Positions 1-7,395 are shown, counted from the first letter of the stretch. The stretch is DNA of 13,349 nt from Pseudomonadota bacterium (GCA_023386795.1 JAEWJB010000042.1:1-13349), one strand, 5' to 3'. The notes: generated by a model from the sequence alone, not told the origin. Numbers and translations: made by a program.

Positions 1-81
1 AAGGCCCCTGTGAAGCCTCGGTGCCTTGGACGGAGGAATCGCGGCGGGAATCGGCTTCTCATCGAGTAGGCAATTCAACAT
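1..81 (-). CDS. 5' part of an unidentified gene, last visible member of the sulfatase operon
   Basis: An ATG at 81-79 opens a frame that stays open for 27 codons to the window edge (it begins MLNCLLDEKPIPAA). A strong Shine-Dalgarno, AAGGAG at 96-91, lies 9 nt upstream. The start is 20 bp below the FGE stop, the same tight spacing seen in the rest of the operon, so it is probably co-transcribed with it. A second ATG at 86-84 hits a stop after three codons, so the ATG at 81 is preferred. Too little protein is visible to name a family; no membrane segment or known motif can be seen. The call rests only on the ribosome site, position and open frame. Confidence 0.5.
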   Translation of the reverse strand, partial: MLNCLLDEKPIPAAIPPSKAPRLHRGL

Positions 82-101
82 GGCATCGCTCTCCTTGTTT
101 A

Positions 102-1060
<959 letters not shown>

Positions 1061-1064
<4 letters not shown>

Positions 1065-1975
1065 GCGAACACCCTCCCCCAATCGTGTTTCATGCTGACC
1101 ATGTGGAATCCGTACTCGTCGGCCTTGTCCAGGCCCTCGTCGAGCGGGCTGACCAGGAACTGGCGGTCGTAGGCGGCTTCGCGCTCGCCATCATCGTGAT
1201 GGAGCATCAGCGCCAGGCGCTTGCCCTCGCCTGCCAGCGTGTATCGCAGCATCGCCACGTCGCCATCGGAGTTGCCGAACGCGAAGATCGGGCGGCGCCC
1301 GATGTGCAGCGCGATGTTGACCGGCTTCTCGGCGCGGTCGTCGAAACTTCCCAGCTCGGGCAGCTTGCGCACCCAGGCGGTCCCCGGCGCCAGCTCCAGC
1401 GTAGCCCGCGTGCTGGAACCGACCACCTGTTCGGGTGGAACGCCGTACAGCCGCTCGGCCACCGTGCGGACGAACTCGATGCCGCCGCCGGTGACGATGA
1501 ACACCTTGAAGCCGTTCCGCCGCAGGTGGTCCATCAGCTCCAGCTGCGGCTGGTAGATGCAGGCGGTGAACAGCCGCGCGTACTTGGGATGGCGCGCCTC
1601 GGCAAGCCAGGCCTGGGCGGTGGCGCGGAAGTCCTCCACGGTCATGCCCGCGTGCACCGCCATGGCGGGCTCGAACACTTCGCGCTTGGGCAGGCCATGC
1701 AACGCCTTCAGGTCGTGCGCCAGCAACGCCTGGAATGCCGGCTTGGCCTTCAAGGCGGGGTCCGCGGCCGCCAGCCGTTCGACCTGGCTCAGCGTGAAGT
1801 AGATCTGCACGTAGAGCGGGTACTCCGCCCATAGCGTGCCGTCGTTGTCGAACACGGCCACGCGCTCGGCCGGCGGCACGTAGTCCGGGCCGCCCTCGGC
1901 GGTCACGCGCGCGACGAAATCGACGATCGCCTCGCGCGTGGGTCCGTCATTCCATGAGGGCAACGTTCGTGACAT
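1061..1975 (-). CDS. HAD-superfamily phosphatase/hydrolase
   Basis: Putative phosphohydrolase of the haloacid dehalogenase superfamily, 304 aa, cytoplasmic. All four HAD motifs are visible: motif I FDNDGTLW with nucleophile Asp43 and acid/base Asp45; motif II VTGGG (161-165); motif III Lys217; and motif IV FGNSDGD (233-239) with metal-binding acids. The long helical insert between motifs I and II (about 55-140) is a C1-type cap. The substrate cannot be read from sequence. The start at 1975 is preferred over the in-frame ATG at 1993 because GAGGAA sits 6 nt before it; the ATG at 1993 has no Shine-Dalgarno and lies against a GC hairpin. The gene is 51 bp below the sulfatase and overlaps the FGE gene by 4 bp, so it is translationally coupled to the maturase. 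That coupling suggests a shared pathway, but its role there is unknown. Confidence 0.88.
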
Positions 1976-1994
1976 GCATCGTTCCTCGTCCATG

Positions 1995-2018
1995 CGGGCC
2001 GCGGTGACCGGCGGCCCG
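1995..2018 (-). other. GC-rich hairpin between the sulfatase and HAD genes
   Basis: A perfect 8-bp inverted repeat (CGGGCCGC / GCGGCCCG) with an 8-nt loop fills most of the 51-bp sulfatase-HAD gap. It ends 8 bp before the HAD Shine-Dalgarno at 1986-1981. There is no T-tract, so it is not a classical terminator. It could protect the 3' end of the sulfatase message or lower expression of the two distal genes; that is inference. Confidence 0.5.
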
Positions 2019-2026
2019 GCGCGGAC

Positions 2027-3646
2027 TCAGTGGCTTCCGGTCGCCGCGTCCTGCAGCACCTTCAACGCATCGTCGATGGTGAAGCTGTTGGGGCGCTGGA
2101 TGGGCGGAAAATCCTTGAACGTCGCCGCCCACTTGTCCGCGACCGCCCAGGCGCCGTAGATGATGTAGGCGTGGTACAGGAACCACTCGTAGTAGGAGTT
2201 GGAAGTGATGTCCGCGAACTCGTAGGGATCCGTGCGCAGGTTGAACAGCTTGGGCAGGCGCAAGCGGGTGAACGGCTCGGCCCACAACTGCATGGTGCCC
2301 TTCAGGCGCTGCTCCATGAACACGATCTTCCAGTTGTCATAGCGCACGCCGAGTACATCGCCATCGTCACTGAGGTAGACGAACAGGTTGCGCGGGCTCT
2401 TCTTCTCCTGCCCCGTGAGATAGGGCACGAGGTTGTAGCCGTCGATGTGGTTCTTGTAGGTCCGGCCGACGGCCTTGTACCCCTTCTTGCACTTCCCCAC
2501 GATATCCGGCTCGCCGGCCATCGCCAGGAAGGTCGGGAGCCAGTCGTGGTGCTGCACGATCTCGTTGGACACGCTGCCGGGCGCGATCTGCCCCGGCCAG
2601 CGCACCATCATCGGCACGCGGAAGGCCCCCTCCCAGTTGGTGTTCTTCTCGCTGCGGAACGGCGTGGTGCCGCCATCGGGCCACGAATTGCGGTGCGGGC
2701 CGTTGTCGGTGGAATACATCACGAAGGTGTTCTCGTCGATGCCGAGTTCTTCGAGGAAGTCGAGCATCTCGCCCACGTTGCGGTCGTGGTCGATCATCGT
2801 GTCGTGGTAGGGCGACTGCCAACGCCCTGCCTGGCCGAGGCTATCCTTCTTGGTGTGGGTGAACATGTGCATGTGCGTGGTGTTCAACCAGACGAAGAAC
2901 GGCTCGTCGTTGTCGTGCGCGCGCTGGATGAAGTCCTTGGCCGCGGCGACGAACTCGTCGTCGCAGGTTTCCATGCGCTCGGTGGTGAGCGGCCCGGTGT
3001 CCTCGATCTTCTGCTTGCCGACCTTGCCCCAGCGTGGCTGCACGGTGGCATCGTCCTTCTCGGTGGCCCAGCTGTGGATCACGCCGCGCGGCAGGATGCC
3101 CTTGCGGAACTCGGCAAAGTCCTCCTCCGGGTAGTAGTCGTACATCTCCGGCTCTTCCTCGGCGTTGAGGTGGTAGAGGTTGCCGAAGAACTCGTCGAAC
3201 CCATGGTTGGTGGGCAGCATGTGGTTGAGGTCGCCCAGGTGGTTCTTGCCGAACTGCCCGGTGGTATAGCCCTGGTTCTTGAGCGCGCCGGCAATCGTGA
3301 TGGCTTTGTCGGTCATGCCGATCGGCGCGCCGGGGATGCCCACCTTGGAAAGGCCGGTGCGATACACGCTCTGGCCGGTGATGAACGACGAGCGCCCCGC
3401 CGTGCACGACTGCTCGCCATAGGAATCGGTGAACAGCATGCCTTCGTTGGCGATGCGGTCGATGTTCGGCGTGCGATAGCCCATCAGGCCTTTCGTGTAG
3501 CAACTCAGGTTGCTGATGCCGATGTCGTCACCCCAGATGACCAGGATGTTGGGCTTGCGGCCGTTCGCGGGCGTGCGCGTCGTCGCCGCTGCTGAGTTCG
3601 CCGCGGGCTTGGCCGGCGGGGCCTTCTTCGCTGCAGTCTTGGGCAT
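2027..3646 (-). CDS. Arylsulfatase-type sulfatase (type I, formylglycine-dependent)
   Basis: Hydrolase of sulfate esters, 539 aa, alkaline-phosphatase/sulfatase superfamily. Seen: metal ligands Asp40-Asp41 (WGDDIG), maturation cysteine Cys81 in CTAGRSSF (a CxAxR variant of the usual CxPxR signature), Lys134/His136 in GKNHLGD, His258 (NTTHMH), Asp314-Asn315 (YSTDNG) and Lys334. The catalytic and calcium-binding set is therefore complete. The first 30 residues are Lys/Ala/Pro-rich with no hydrophobic core, so there is no ordinary signal peptide and a cytoplasmic location is suggested. Domain homology begins at KPNILVIWGDD (31). The start is supported by AGAGGA 7 nt upstream. It lies 50 bp below the DUF202-like gene and two genes above the FGE that likely activates it. 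The substrate (aryl or alkyl sulfate, or another ester) is not determinable. Confidence 0.93.
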   Translation of the reverse strand: MPKTAAKKAPPAKPAANSAAATTRTPANGRKPNILVIWGDDIGISNLSCYTKGLMGYRTPNIDRIANEGMLFTDSYGEQSCTAGRSSFITGQSVYRTGLSKVGIPGAPIGMTDKAITIAGALKNQGYTTGQFGKNHLGDLNHMLPTNHGFDEFFGNLYHLNAEEEPEMYDYYPEEDFAEFRKGILPRGVIHSWATEKDDATVQPRWGKVGKQKIEDTGPLTTERMETCDDEFVAAAKDFIQRAHDNDEPFFVWLNTTHMHMFTHTKKDSLGQAGRWQSPYHDTMIDHDRNVGEMLDFLEELGIDENTFVMYSTDNGPHRNSWPDGGTTPFRSEKNTNWEGAFRVPMMVRWPGQIAPGSVSNEIVQHHDWLPTFLAMAGEPDIVGKCKKGYKAVGRTYKNHIDGYNLVPYLTGQEKKSPRNLFVYLSDDGDVLGVRYDNWKIVFMEQRLKGTMQLWAEPFTRLRLPKLFNLRTDPYEFADITSNSYYEWFLYHAYIIYGAWAVADKWAATFKDFPPIQRPNSFTIDDALKVLQDAATGSH

Positions 3647-3696
3647 GGCGTTTTTCCTCTCTTCGATTCACGGGGGATGGGCAGGGGGTCGCCTGG

Positions 3697-4347
3697 TCAG
3701 CCGGGCAGCGTCAGGTCGAACACCATGCTGGCGATGGCCACCAGCCCGATGCCCCACAGCAGGATGGCGGTGATCAGGCTCAGCGACAGCGGGTAGGGGC
3801 TGTCGGCATGTACCAGCCCTTCGCGGGCCATGGCATCGCGCTCGGCGCGCAGCGCGCTCATGTAGCGAACGTGGTAGACGATCCCCAAGGTGAGCAGCAG
3901 CACGCCCAATGCCACCAGCGCCACCCCAAAATTGCGCGGCGCATCGCCACCGAAGCCGATGTGCAGCGCATGCGAGACCATCTTGCTGAAGACCTGGTAG
4001 ATCGTGAAGCCGAAGCCGATCAACGACAGCGCAGTGCGGATGATCGACATCAGCGTGCGATCCGCGCTCATGCGCGTGCGCTGGAACGACAAACCGGTGC
4101 GACGCATCGACATCTCGGTGCGTTCGCCGGACAGGTCCGTGCGGTACTCGGACAGCGACGTGCGATGTTCGGACAACTTGGTGCGGTGATTCGACAAGCC
4201 GGTGCGGTAGTGCGAATAGGTGACCGAGGCCGCGTCGGCGTCGTGTTCGTCGACCTGCGGCAGCGGGGGCGGGTCGGTTTCGTTGAACTTGGTGGGGCGC
4301 ACCGGCGGGTGGCCGGTACGCGGATCGGGCGTGGACGAAGGGGACAT
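3697..4347 (-). CDS. DUF202-like membrane protein with nine tandem RTxLS heptads
   Basis: Predicted inner-membrane protein, 216 aa, unknown function. Residues 1-46 are Pro/Asp-rich and likely disordered. Residues 47-109 are nine consecutive heptads of the form xRTx(L/M)Sx, and the last runs straight into the first membrane segment (ALSLIGFGFTIYQVF, about 106-120). Two more membrane segments follow, about 139-159 and 187-208. The junction ADRTLMSIIRTALSLIGFGF matches the ERTxLAWIRTxLALIGFG-type signature of DUF202/YidH proteins, so the heptads look like an N-terminal extension of that motif. ATG start with GGAAG 6 nt upstream; 23 bp below the 138-aa membrane protein gene and 50 bp above the sulfatase. 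A role in membrane anchoring or assembly near the sulfatase is conceivable but unsupported. Confidence 0.82.
   Translation of the reverse strand: MSPSSTPDPRTGHPPVRPTKFNETDPPPLPQVDEHDADAASVTYSHYRTGLSNHRTKLSEHRTSLSEYRTDLSGERTEMSMRRTGLSFQRTRMSADRTLMSIIRTALSLIGFGFTIYQVFSKMVSHALHIGFGGDAPRNFGVALVALGVLLLTLGIVYHVRYMSALRAERDAMAREGLVHADSPYPLSLSLITAILLWGIGLVAIASMVFDLTLPG
4021..4209 (-). repeat. Nine in-frame 21-bp repeats encoding RTxLS heptads
   Basis: Nine contiguous 21-bp units, each beginning with an NNN-CGC-AC(C/G/T) Arg-Thr core followed two codons later by (L/M)-Ser. Third positions differ between copies, while Arg and Thr are invariant in all nine. The protein pattern is conserved better than the DNA, which suggests an old amplification kept by selection rather than a recent slippage event. 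Confidence 0.85.
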
Positions 4348-4370
4348 GGCGGGCTTCCGGCGCGTGGGTA

Positions 4371-4787
4371 TCAGGGCTGCCCGTGGCGCTGCCGCCAGCG
4401 GCGCACCAGGCGGGCGATGGGCCCGCGCAGCAGAAGGTAGGGAATGAAAGCCAGTGCGACGGCGATCACCAGGGTTTCCAGCGGGTGGCTGAAATTGCCG
4501 AAGACCTTGAGCTGGTAGATCACGTCCATCACCACGCCCAGCAACAGGATGCGTGCTACCGCAGTGAAGCCTTCGCGGAAGGTTTCCACCCGCGTGCCGT
4601 GGCGGCCGCCGTGCAACAGCTTGTGGAAATAGGGAGTGCGGCCGCTGATGGCGTCACGGTGGCCGTCGATCGAGGCGGTGATGATCGCCATGATCGGCTG
4701 CAGCACGAAGCGGAACGTCATGGGCCCATCGGTGCGGGCCAGCATGTCGCTCCAGAACCGGTGCAGGAAATCGAGGAAGGAATCCAC
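4371..4787 (-). CDS. Small conserved membrane protein, first gene of the sulfatase operon
   Basis: Uncharacterised membrane protein, 138 aa from the GTG at 4787. GGAGG lies 5 nt before this GTG, and the product then begins with a compact amphipathic DSFLDFLHRFWSDML segment. The frame stays open up to a further ATG at 4916, but the extra 43 residues are Arg/Gly-rich, unlike the rest, and cover the divergent promoter region, so the long form is doubtful. Hydrophobic stretches lie at about 25-40 (FVLQPIMAIITASI), 80-97 (ARILLLGVVMDVIYQL) and 105-122 (LVIAVALAFIPYLLL); the C-terminus is basic (RRWRQRHGQP), likely cytoplasmic. It resembles a widespread family of small hypothetical proteins with RTDGPxxFRFVLQPxMA and VIYQ...PYLLLRGP motifs (from memory). 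It lies 23 bp above the DUF202-like gene. Confidence 0.75.
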   Translation of the reverse strand: MDSFLDFLHRFWSDMLARTDGPMTFRFVLQPIMAIITASIDGHRDAISGRTPYFHKLLHGGRHGTRVETFREGFTAVARILLLGVVMDVIYQLKVFGNFSHPLETLVIAVALAFIPYLLLRGPIARLVRRWRQRHGQP

Positions 4788-4864
4788 GGGGGCCTCCGTG
4801 ACGAGGCCTCCAGCTTCGGCCGCGCCGGGCCTCGCGCGCAATCGGGTTCCTACCAGTTTGTCGC

Positions 4865-4878
4865 CAGTATTTTTACTG
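4865..4878. promoter_or_regulatory. Palindrome CAGTA-TTTT-TACTG in a divergent intergenic region
   Basis: Perfect 5-bp arms around four T residues, in the AT-richest part of the 155-bp space (4788-4942) between the leftward sulfatase operon and the rightward membrane protein gene. The position fits an operator or the AT-rich core of a promoter. No convincing -35/-10 pair was found on either strand in this space. Confidence 0.3.
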
Positions 4879-4942
4879 ACGCGGCCGGTCCGCCGCGCTG
4901 GCATGTTGAAGCGCAAACTTGCTCTTCGGGGTGACGCCGGCC

Positions 4943-6112
4943 ATGCCAGGCGACAATTTCTCGCTGATGCGCGGCGGGCCCACCCACCGCCTGCTCGACC
5001 GCCTGCGGCTGATCGGCCCCGGGACGCATTCGGCCACCTGGCTGTGCGTGGTGCTGCTGGCGCTGACGTTCATCCCCCCGGCGATGTACTGCGCACTGGA
5101 TGGCACGCTGTGGCGCAGCGACCATGGCGTGCCGCTGCTGCGCGACTACGCCGTGCTCTCGCGTTTCCTGCTGGCGCTGCCGGTACTGGTGCTGCTGGCG
5201 CCGCGCAGCGACGAGATCCTGCGCCAGGCCGCGCGCCAGTTCGCACACGCCTCGATGGTGGCGCCGTCGCGCCAGCCGGCGGTACGTCATGAGCTGGGTA
5301 CGGTCAGGCGCCTGCGGGATGCCAGGACGCCGGAGCTTGTCTGCCTGCTGTTGGCCATGGGCGCCTCGGCCATCTATGGCCCCAGCCTGGGCGACCGGCT
5401 GCCCGGCGTGGCGTCATGGAGCGTCGGCGCGGACGGTCGGCTCACCCAGGCGGCGGTATGGCTGCACTACGTCTCCATGCCGCTGTTCCGCTTCGTGGTG
5501 CTGGTCTGGCTGTGGCGCCTGCTGCTGTGGACGTGCCTGCTGTGGAAGCTGGTGCGGCTGCGCCTGGACCTGCATGCCAGCCATCCGGACGGTGCGGCCG
5601 GCCTGGGCTTCCTCGGCCTGGCGCAGGAGCGCTTCGCGGTGCTGTCGCTGGCTAATGGCTTCGTGCTGTGTGGTGCGTTCGCCAACCACATGGTCTACCT
5701 GGGAGAGAGCATGTTCACCCTGCGCTACCTCATCGCCGGCTACGTGATCGGCAGCAGCGCGCTGGTGCTCGCACCCCTGCTACTGCTCGCGCCGACGATG
5801 CTGCGCGTCAAGCGCCACGCCCTGCTCCGCTACGACGCGCTGGGAAACCGCGCCGCACGCACCTTCGACCGCCGCTGGCCGCGCGGCATGCCGGCCGGCG
5901 ACGAGCGCGAGCTGCTGGATGCCCCGGATTCCTCTGCGTTGTGCGATTTCACAGGCGTCTACGGCACGATCAAGAACCTGCCGGCCTTGCCGATCGGGCG
6001 CTGGAGCGTGGTGCGCATCGTCCTGTATGCCGCCGCGCCGCTGGCTCCGCTGCTGCTGTTGGTGTTCTCGGTGGACGAGCTGGCCGAGCGCCTGTTCGGC
6101 CTGCTGGCCTGA
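4943..6112 (+). CDS. Uncharacterised polytopic membrane protein
   Basis: Predicted inner-membrane protein, 389 aa, with about six or seven hydrophobic segments: roughly 33-52, 74-88, 130-146, 180-205, 235-250, 262-288 and 357-376. A soluble Arg-rich stretch (about 288-350) precedes the last segment. The opening LxRLRLIGPGTHSA and the LSRFLLALPVLVL...AHASMVAP region resemble a family of proteobacterial hypothetical membrane proteins (from memory); no catalytic motif is visible. The ATG at 4943 is preferred, with GGGGTG 9 nt upstream; in-frame TTG 4919 and GTG 4931 are alternatives. It diverges from the sulfatase operon and could share control with it, but nothing ties its function to sulfatase. 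It converges on the receiver-only gene with 6 bp between the stop codons and no visible terminator. Confidence 0.82.
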   Translation: MPGDNFSLMRGGPTHRLLDRLRLIGPGTHSATWLCVVLLALTFIPPAMYCALDGTLWRSDHGVPLLRDYAVLSRFLLALPVLVLLAPRSDEILRQAARQFAHASMVAPSRQPAVRHELGTVRRLRDARTPELVCLLLAMGASAIYGPSLGDRLPGVASWSVGADGRLTQAAVWLHYVSMPLFRFVVLVWLWRLLLWTCLLWKLVRLRLDLHASHPDGAAGLGFLGLAQERFAVLSLANGFVLCGAFANHMVYLGESMFTLRYLIAGYVIGSSALVLAPLLLLAPTMLRVKRHALLRYDALGNRAARTFDRRWPRGMPAGDERELLDAPDSSALCDFTGVYGTIKNLPALPIGRWSVVRIVLYAAAPLAPLLLLVFSVDELAERLFGLLA

Positions 6113-6118
6113 GCAGGT

Positions 6119-6517
6119 TCACGGGGGCGGAATCGACGCCGACAAGTAACGTTGGCCGGCGGCGGCGGCGTGCACGGCCGGCAGCAGGTCTTCCACTGCG
6201 TCCGCTTTCAGGACATAGGCACACTGCCCCAGGCTGAGCGCGTGGCGCACCACTTGCGGCTCTGCGTGCACGGTGACGAACACCACGCGCGGCGCGAAGC
6301 CGTCCTCGATCAGGCTCTCCACCGCTTGCAGGCCGGTGATGCCGGGCATGGAGATGTCGGTCACGAGGACATCCGGCAGCATCTCGCGGGCCATGCGCAC
6401 CAGCGCCAGGCCGTCGCTGACCGTGGCCAGCACCTCACAGTCCTGCGACAGGATCGCGCCCAGTTCGCGGGACATGGCCCAGCCATCCTCTGCCAGTAGC
6501 ACACGCACGCGGTTCAT
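6119..6517 (-). CDS. Receiver-only response regulator (NarL-type REC, no output domain)
   Basis: Single-domain response regulator, 132 aa. The whole protein is one REC domain: acidic pair Glu10/Asp11, phospho-acceptor Asp54 in VTDISMPG, Thr82 and Lys104 (YVLKAD). The sequence ends YLSASIPPP, just where NarL/FixJ proteins would continue into the LuxR-type helix-turn-helix, so the output domain is absent. The REC is clearly related to that of the neighbouring regulator (both DISMPG...TG, both YVLK). It may act as a phosphate sink, a partner for the adjacent kinase, or a protein-binding switch. ATG start with a weak ribosome site (GGGACCGACCG). Two palindromes lie just upstream. A terminator separates it from the NarL-type gene, so it probably has its own promoter. 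Confidence 0.9.
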   Translation of the reverse strand: MNRVRVLLAEDGWAMSRELGAILSQDCEVLATVSDGLALVRMAREMLPDVLVTDISMPGITGLQAVESLIEDGFAPRVVFVTVHAEPQVVRHALSLGQCAYVLKADAVEDLLPAVHAAAAGQRYLSASIPPP

Positions 6518-6524
6518 CGGTCGG

Positions 6525-6538
6525 TCCCACGGGTGGGA
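6525..6538. promoter_or_regulatory. Palindrome TCCCAC-GG-GTGGGA upstream of the receiver-only gene
   Basis: Perfect 6-bp arms with a 2-bp centre, 8 bp before the ATG of the receiver-only gene. With one extra base on one side the symmetry extends to GGTCCCAC / GTGGGAACC. The 2-bp spacing resembles inverted repeats bound by NarL-type dimers, though the half-site differs from the E. coli NarL heptamer. It could act as an operator or as an mRNA hairpin over the ribosome site. Confidence 0.4.
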
Positions 6539-6553
6539 ACCTCATCGTGCGCG

Positions 6554-6568
6554 CATGCCAGTGGCATG
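6554..6568. promoter_or_regulatory. Palindrome CATGCCA-G-TGGCATG upstream of the receiver-only gene
   Basis: Perfect 7-bp arms around one base, 37 bp before the ATG and immediately after the T-run of the upstream terminator (minus-strand sense). This is the promoter-proximal position expected for an operator. No clear -10/-35 pair was recognised beside it. Confidence 0.45.
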
Positions 6569-6575
6569 ACCACGG

Positions 6576-6622
6576 AAAAAAAACCGGCGCGGGCAAAGTA
6601 AAACTACTGTTGCCGACCGCGC
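6576..6622 (-). terminator. Rho-independent terminator of the NarL-type regulator gene
   Basis: Starting 7 bp past the regulator stop codon (minus strand), GCGCG and GGCAA/AGTA arms pair with TACT/TTGCC and CGCGC across an AAAC-type loop, with a 1-nt and a 3-nt bulge. Eight consecutive T follow on the minus strand (A-run 6576-6583 on plus). The hairpin plus U8 tail is typical of intrinsic termination and makes the two regulator genes separate transcripts. Confidence 0.75.
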
Positions 6623-6628
6623 GCCCGC

Positions 6629-7288
6629 TCAGGCGTGAGGCATGATCAGGCCTTCCTGCTCGGCCCGGCGCACCAGCTCCAGGGTCCCGTGGACGCCCAG
6701 TTCCTGCATGATCGCGTACTTGTGCGACTCCACCGTGCGCACCGAGACGCCGAGTTCAAAGGCGATCTGCTTGGAACGCAGGCCGCGGGCCACGTATTCC
6801 AGCACGCGCTGCTGCTTGTCGGTGAGGTTGCGGCGGCGGCGCTGGGCGGTGGCAATGGCATTGGCGGCCAGCGTCGGAGTGACGTAGGTCTTGCCTTCCA
6901 GCACCTGCTGCGCGGCGTACAGCAATTCCTCGCCGGCGGCGTTCTTCAGCACATAGCCGCAGCCGCCCGCGCATATCGCGCGCGAAGCCATCTCCGAATC
7001 GGCATGCATGGTGAGGAAGATGAAGGGAATGTCGAGCCCTTCGTCCTGCGCGCGCCGCATCACGTCGATGCCGGTCATGCCCGGCATGCTGATGTCGGCG
7101 ATGACCAGGTCGGGTGTTTCGCGGCGCACCGCGTCGAGCAGCGAGTCGCCGTCGAACACCAGTGCGATGACATCGAAGAACTCGAGCAGCAGGCGTTCGA
7201 CACCCTGCGCCACAAGCAAATGATCGTCAGCCAGCACCAGGCGCCGGCGCGTCATGCGCGGCGCAATTTCCGCCATCCCAAGAGCCAT
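6629..7288 (-). CDS. NarL/FixJ-family response regulator (REC + LuxR-type HTH)
   Basis: DNA-binding response regulator, 219 aa from the chosen start. REC domain about 16-133: Asp21/Asp22, phospho-acceptor Asp65 (IADISMPG), Thr93, Lys115 (GYVLKNA). The LuxR-type helix-turn-helix spans about 155-215 (LTDKQQRVLEYVARGLRSKQIAFELGVSVRTVESH). The ATG at 7288 has GGAG 9 nt upstream; the ATG at 7255 (MTRRRLVLADDH, 208 aa) has poorer spacing but begins exactly at the domain. The frame is open up to 7603, but that extension crosses the divergent regulatory region and looks non-coding. The kinase gene diverges about 250 bp away and is the likely phosphodonor; kinase and regulator together resemble the UhpB/UhpA or NarX/NarL architecture. 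The target genes are unknown. Confidence 0.92.
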   Translation of the reverse strand: MALGMAEIAPRMTRRRLVLADDHLLVAQGVERLLLEFFDVIALVFDGDSLLDAVRRETPDLVIADISMPGMTGIDVMRRAQDEGLDIPFIFLTMHADSEMASRAICAGGCGYVLKNAAGEELLYAAQQVLEGKTYVTPTLAANAIATAQRRRRNLTDKQQRVLEYVARGLRSKQIAFELGVSVRTVESHKYAIMQELGVHGTLELVRRAEQEGLIMPHA

Positions 7289-7310
7289 GCGTGCAATCTC
7301 CATCAGCGTG

Positions 7311-7395
7311 GCAAGGCCAGTATCGACACGCGTGCCGACGGGGCCGTTGGTTCCCGGGACGCCCCCCAGGTCCGATGCAAGGCCAGCGTATCGAC
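7311..7395. repeat. Imperfect direct repeat in the divergent regulator/kinase region
   Basis: GCAAGGCCAG-TATCGAC at 7311-7327 recurs at 7377-7395 as GCAAGGCCAG-cg-TATCGAC. The 17 matching bases are interrupted only by a 2-nt insertion, and the copies are 66 bp apart. Both lie in the leader of the NarL-type regulator gene. They may be duplicate protein-binding sites or a fossil of a small duplication. Confidence 0.55.

Noticed and set aside
2030..3595. 521-codon open frame on the plus strand
   Set aside because: Antisense shadow of the sulfatase gene, whose complete active-site set is on the other strand; the shadow has no recognisable domain and a Val/His/Arg-rich composition typical of GC-rich antisense frames.
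4021..4209. CRISPR-like or satellite array
   Set aside because: The 21-bp units are in frame, contiguous and without spacers, and they diverge at third codon positions, so they are coding repeats.
6119..6517. Receiver-only gene as a pseudogene of a full NarL-type regulator
   Set aside because: The frame is intact with all catalytic residues, its own upstream sites and a clean stop; the sequence beyond it belongs to a convergent gene and shows no HTH remnant by eye.
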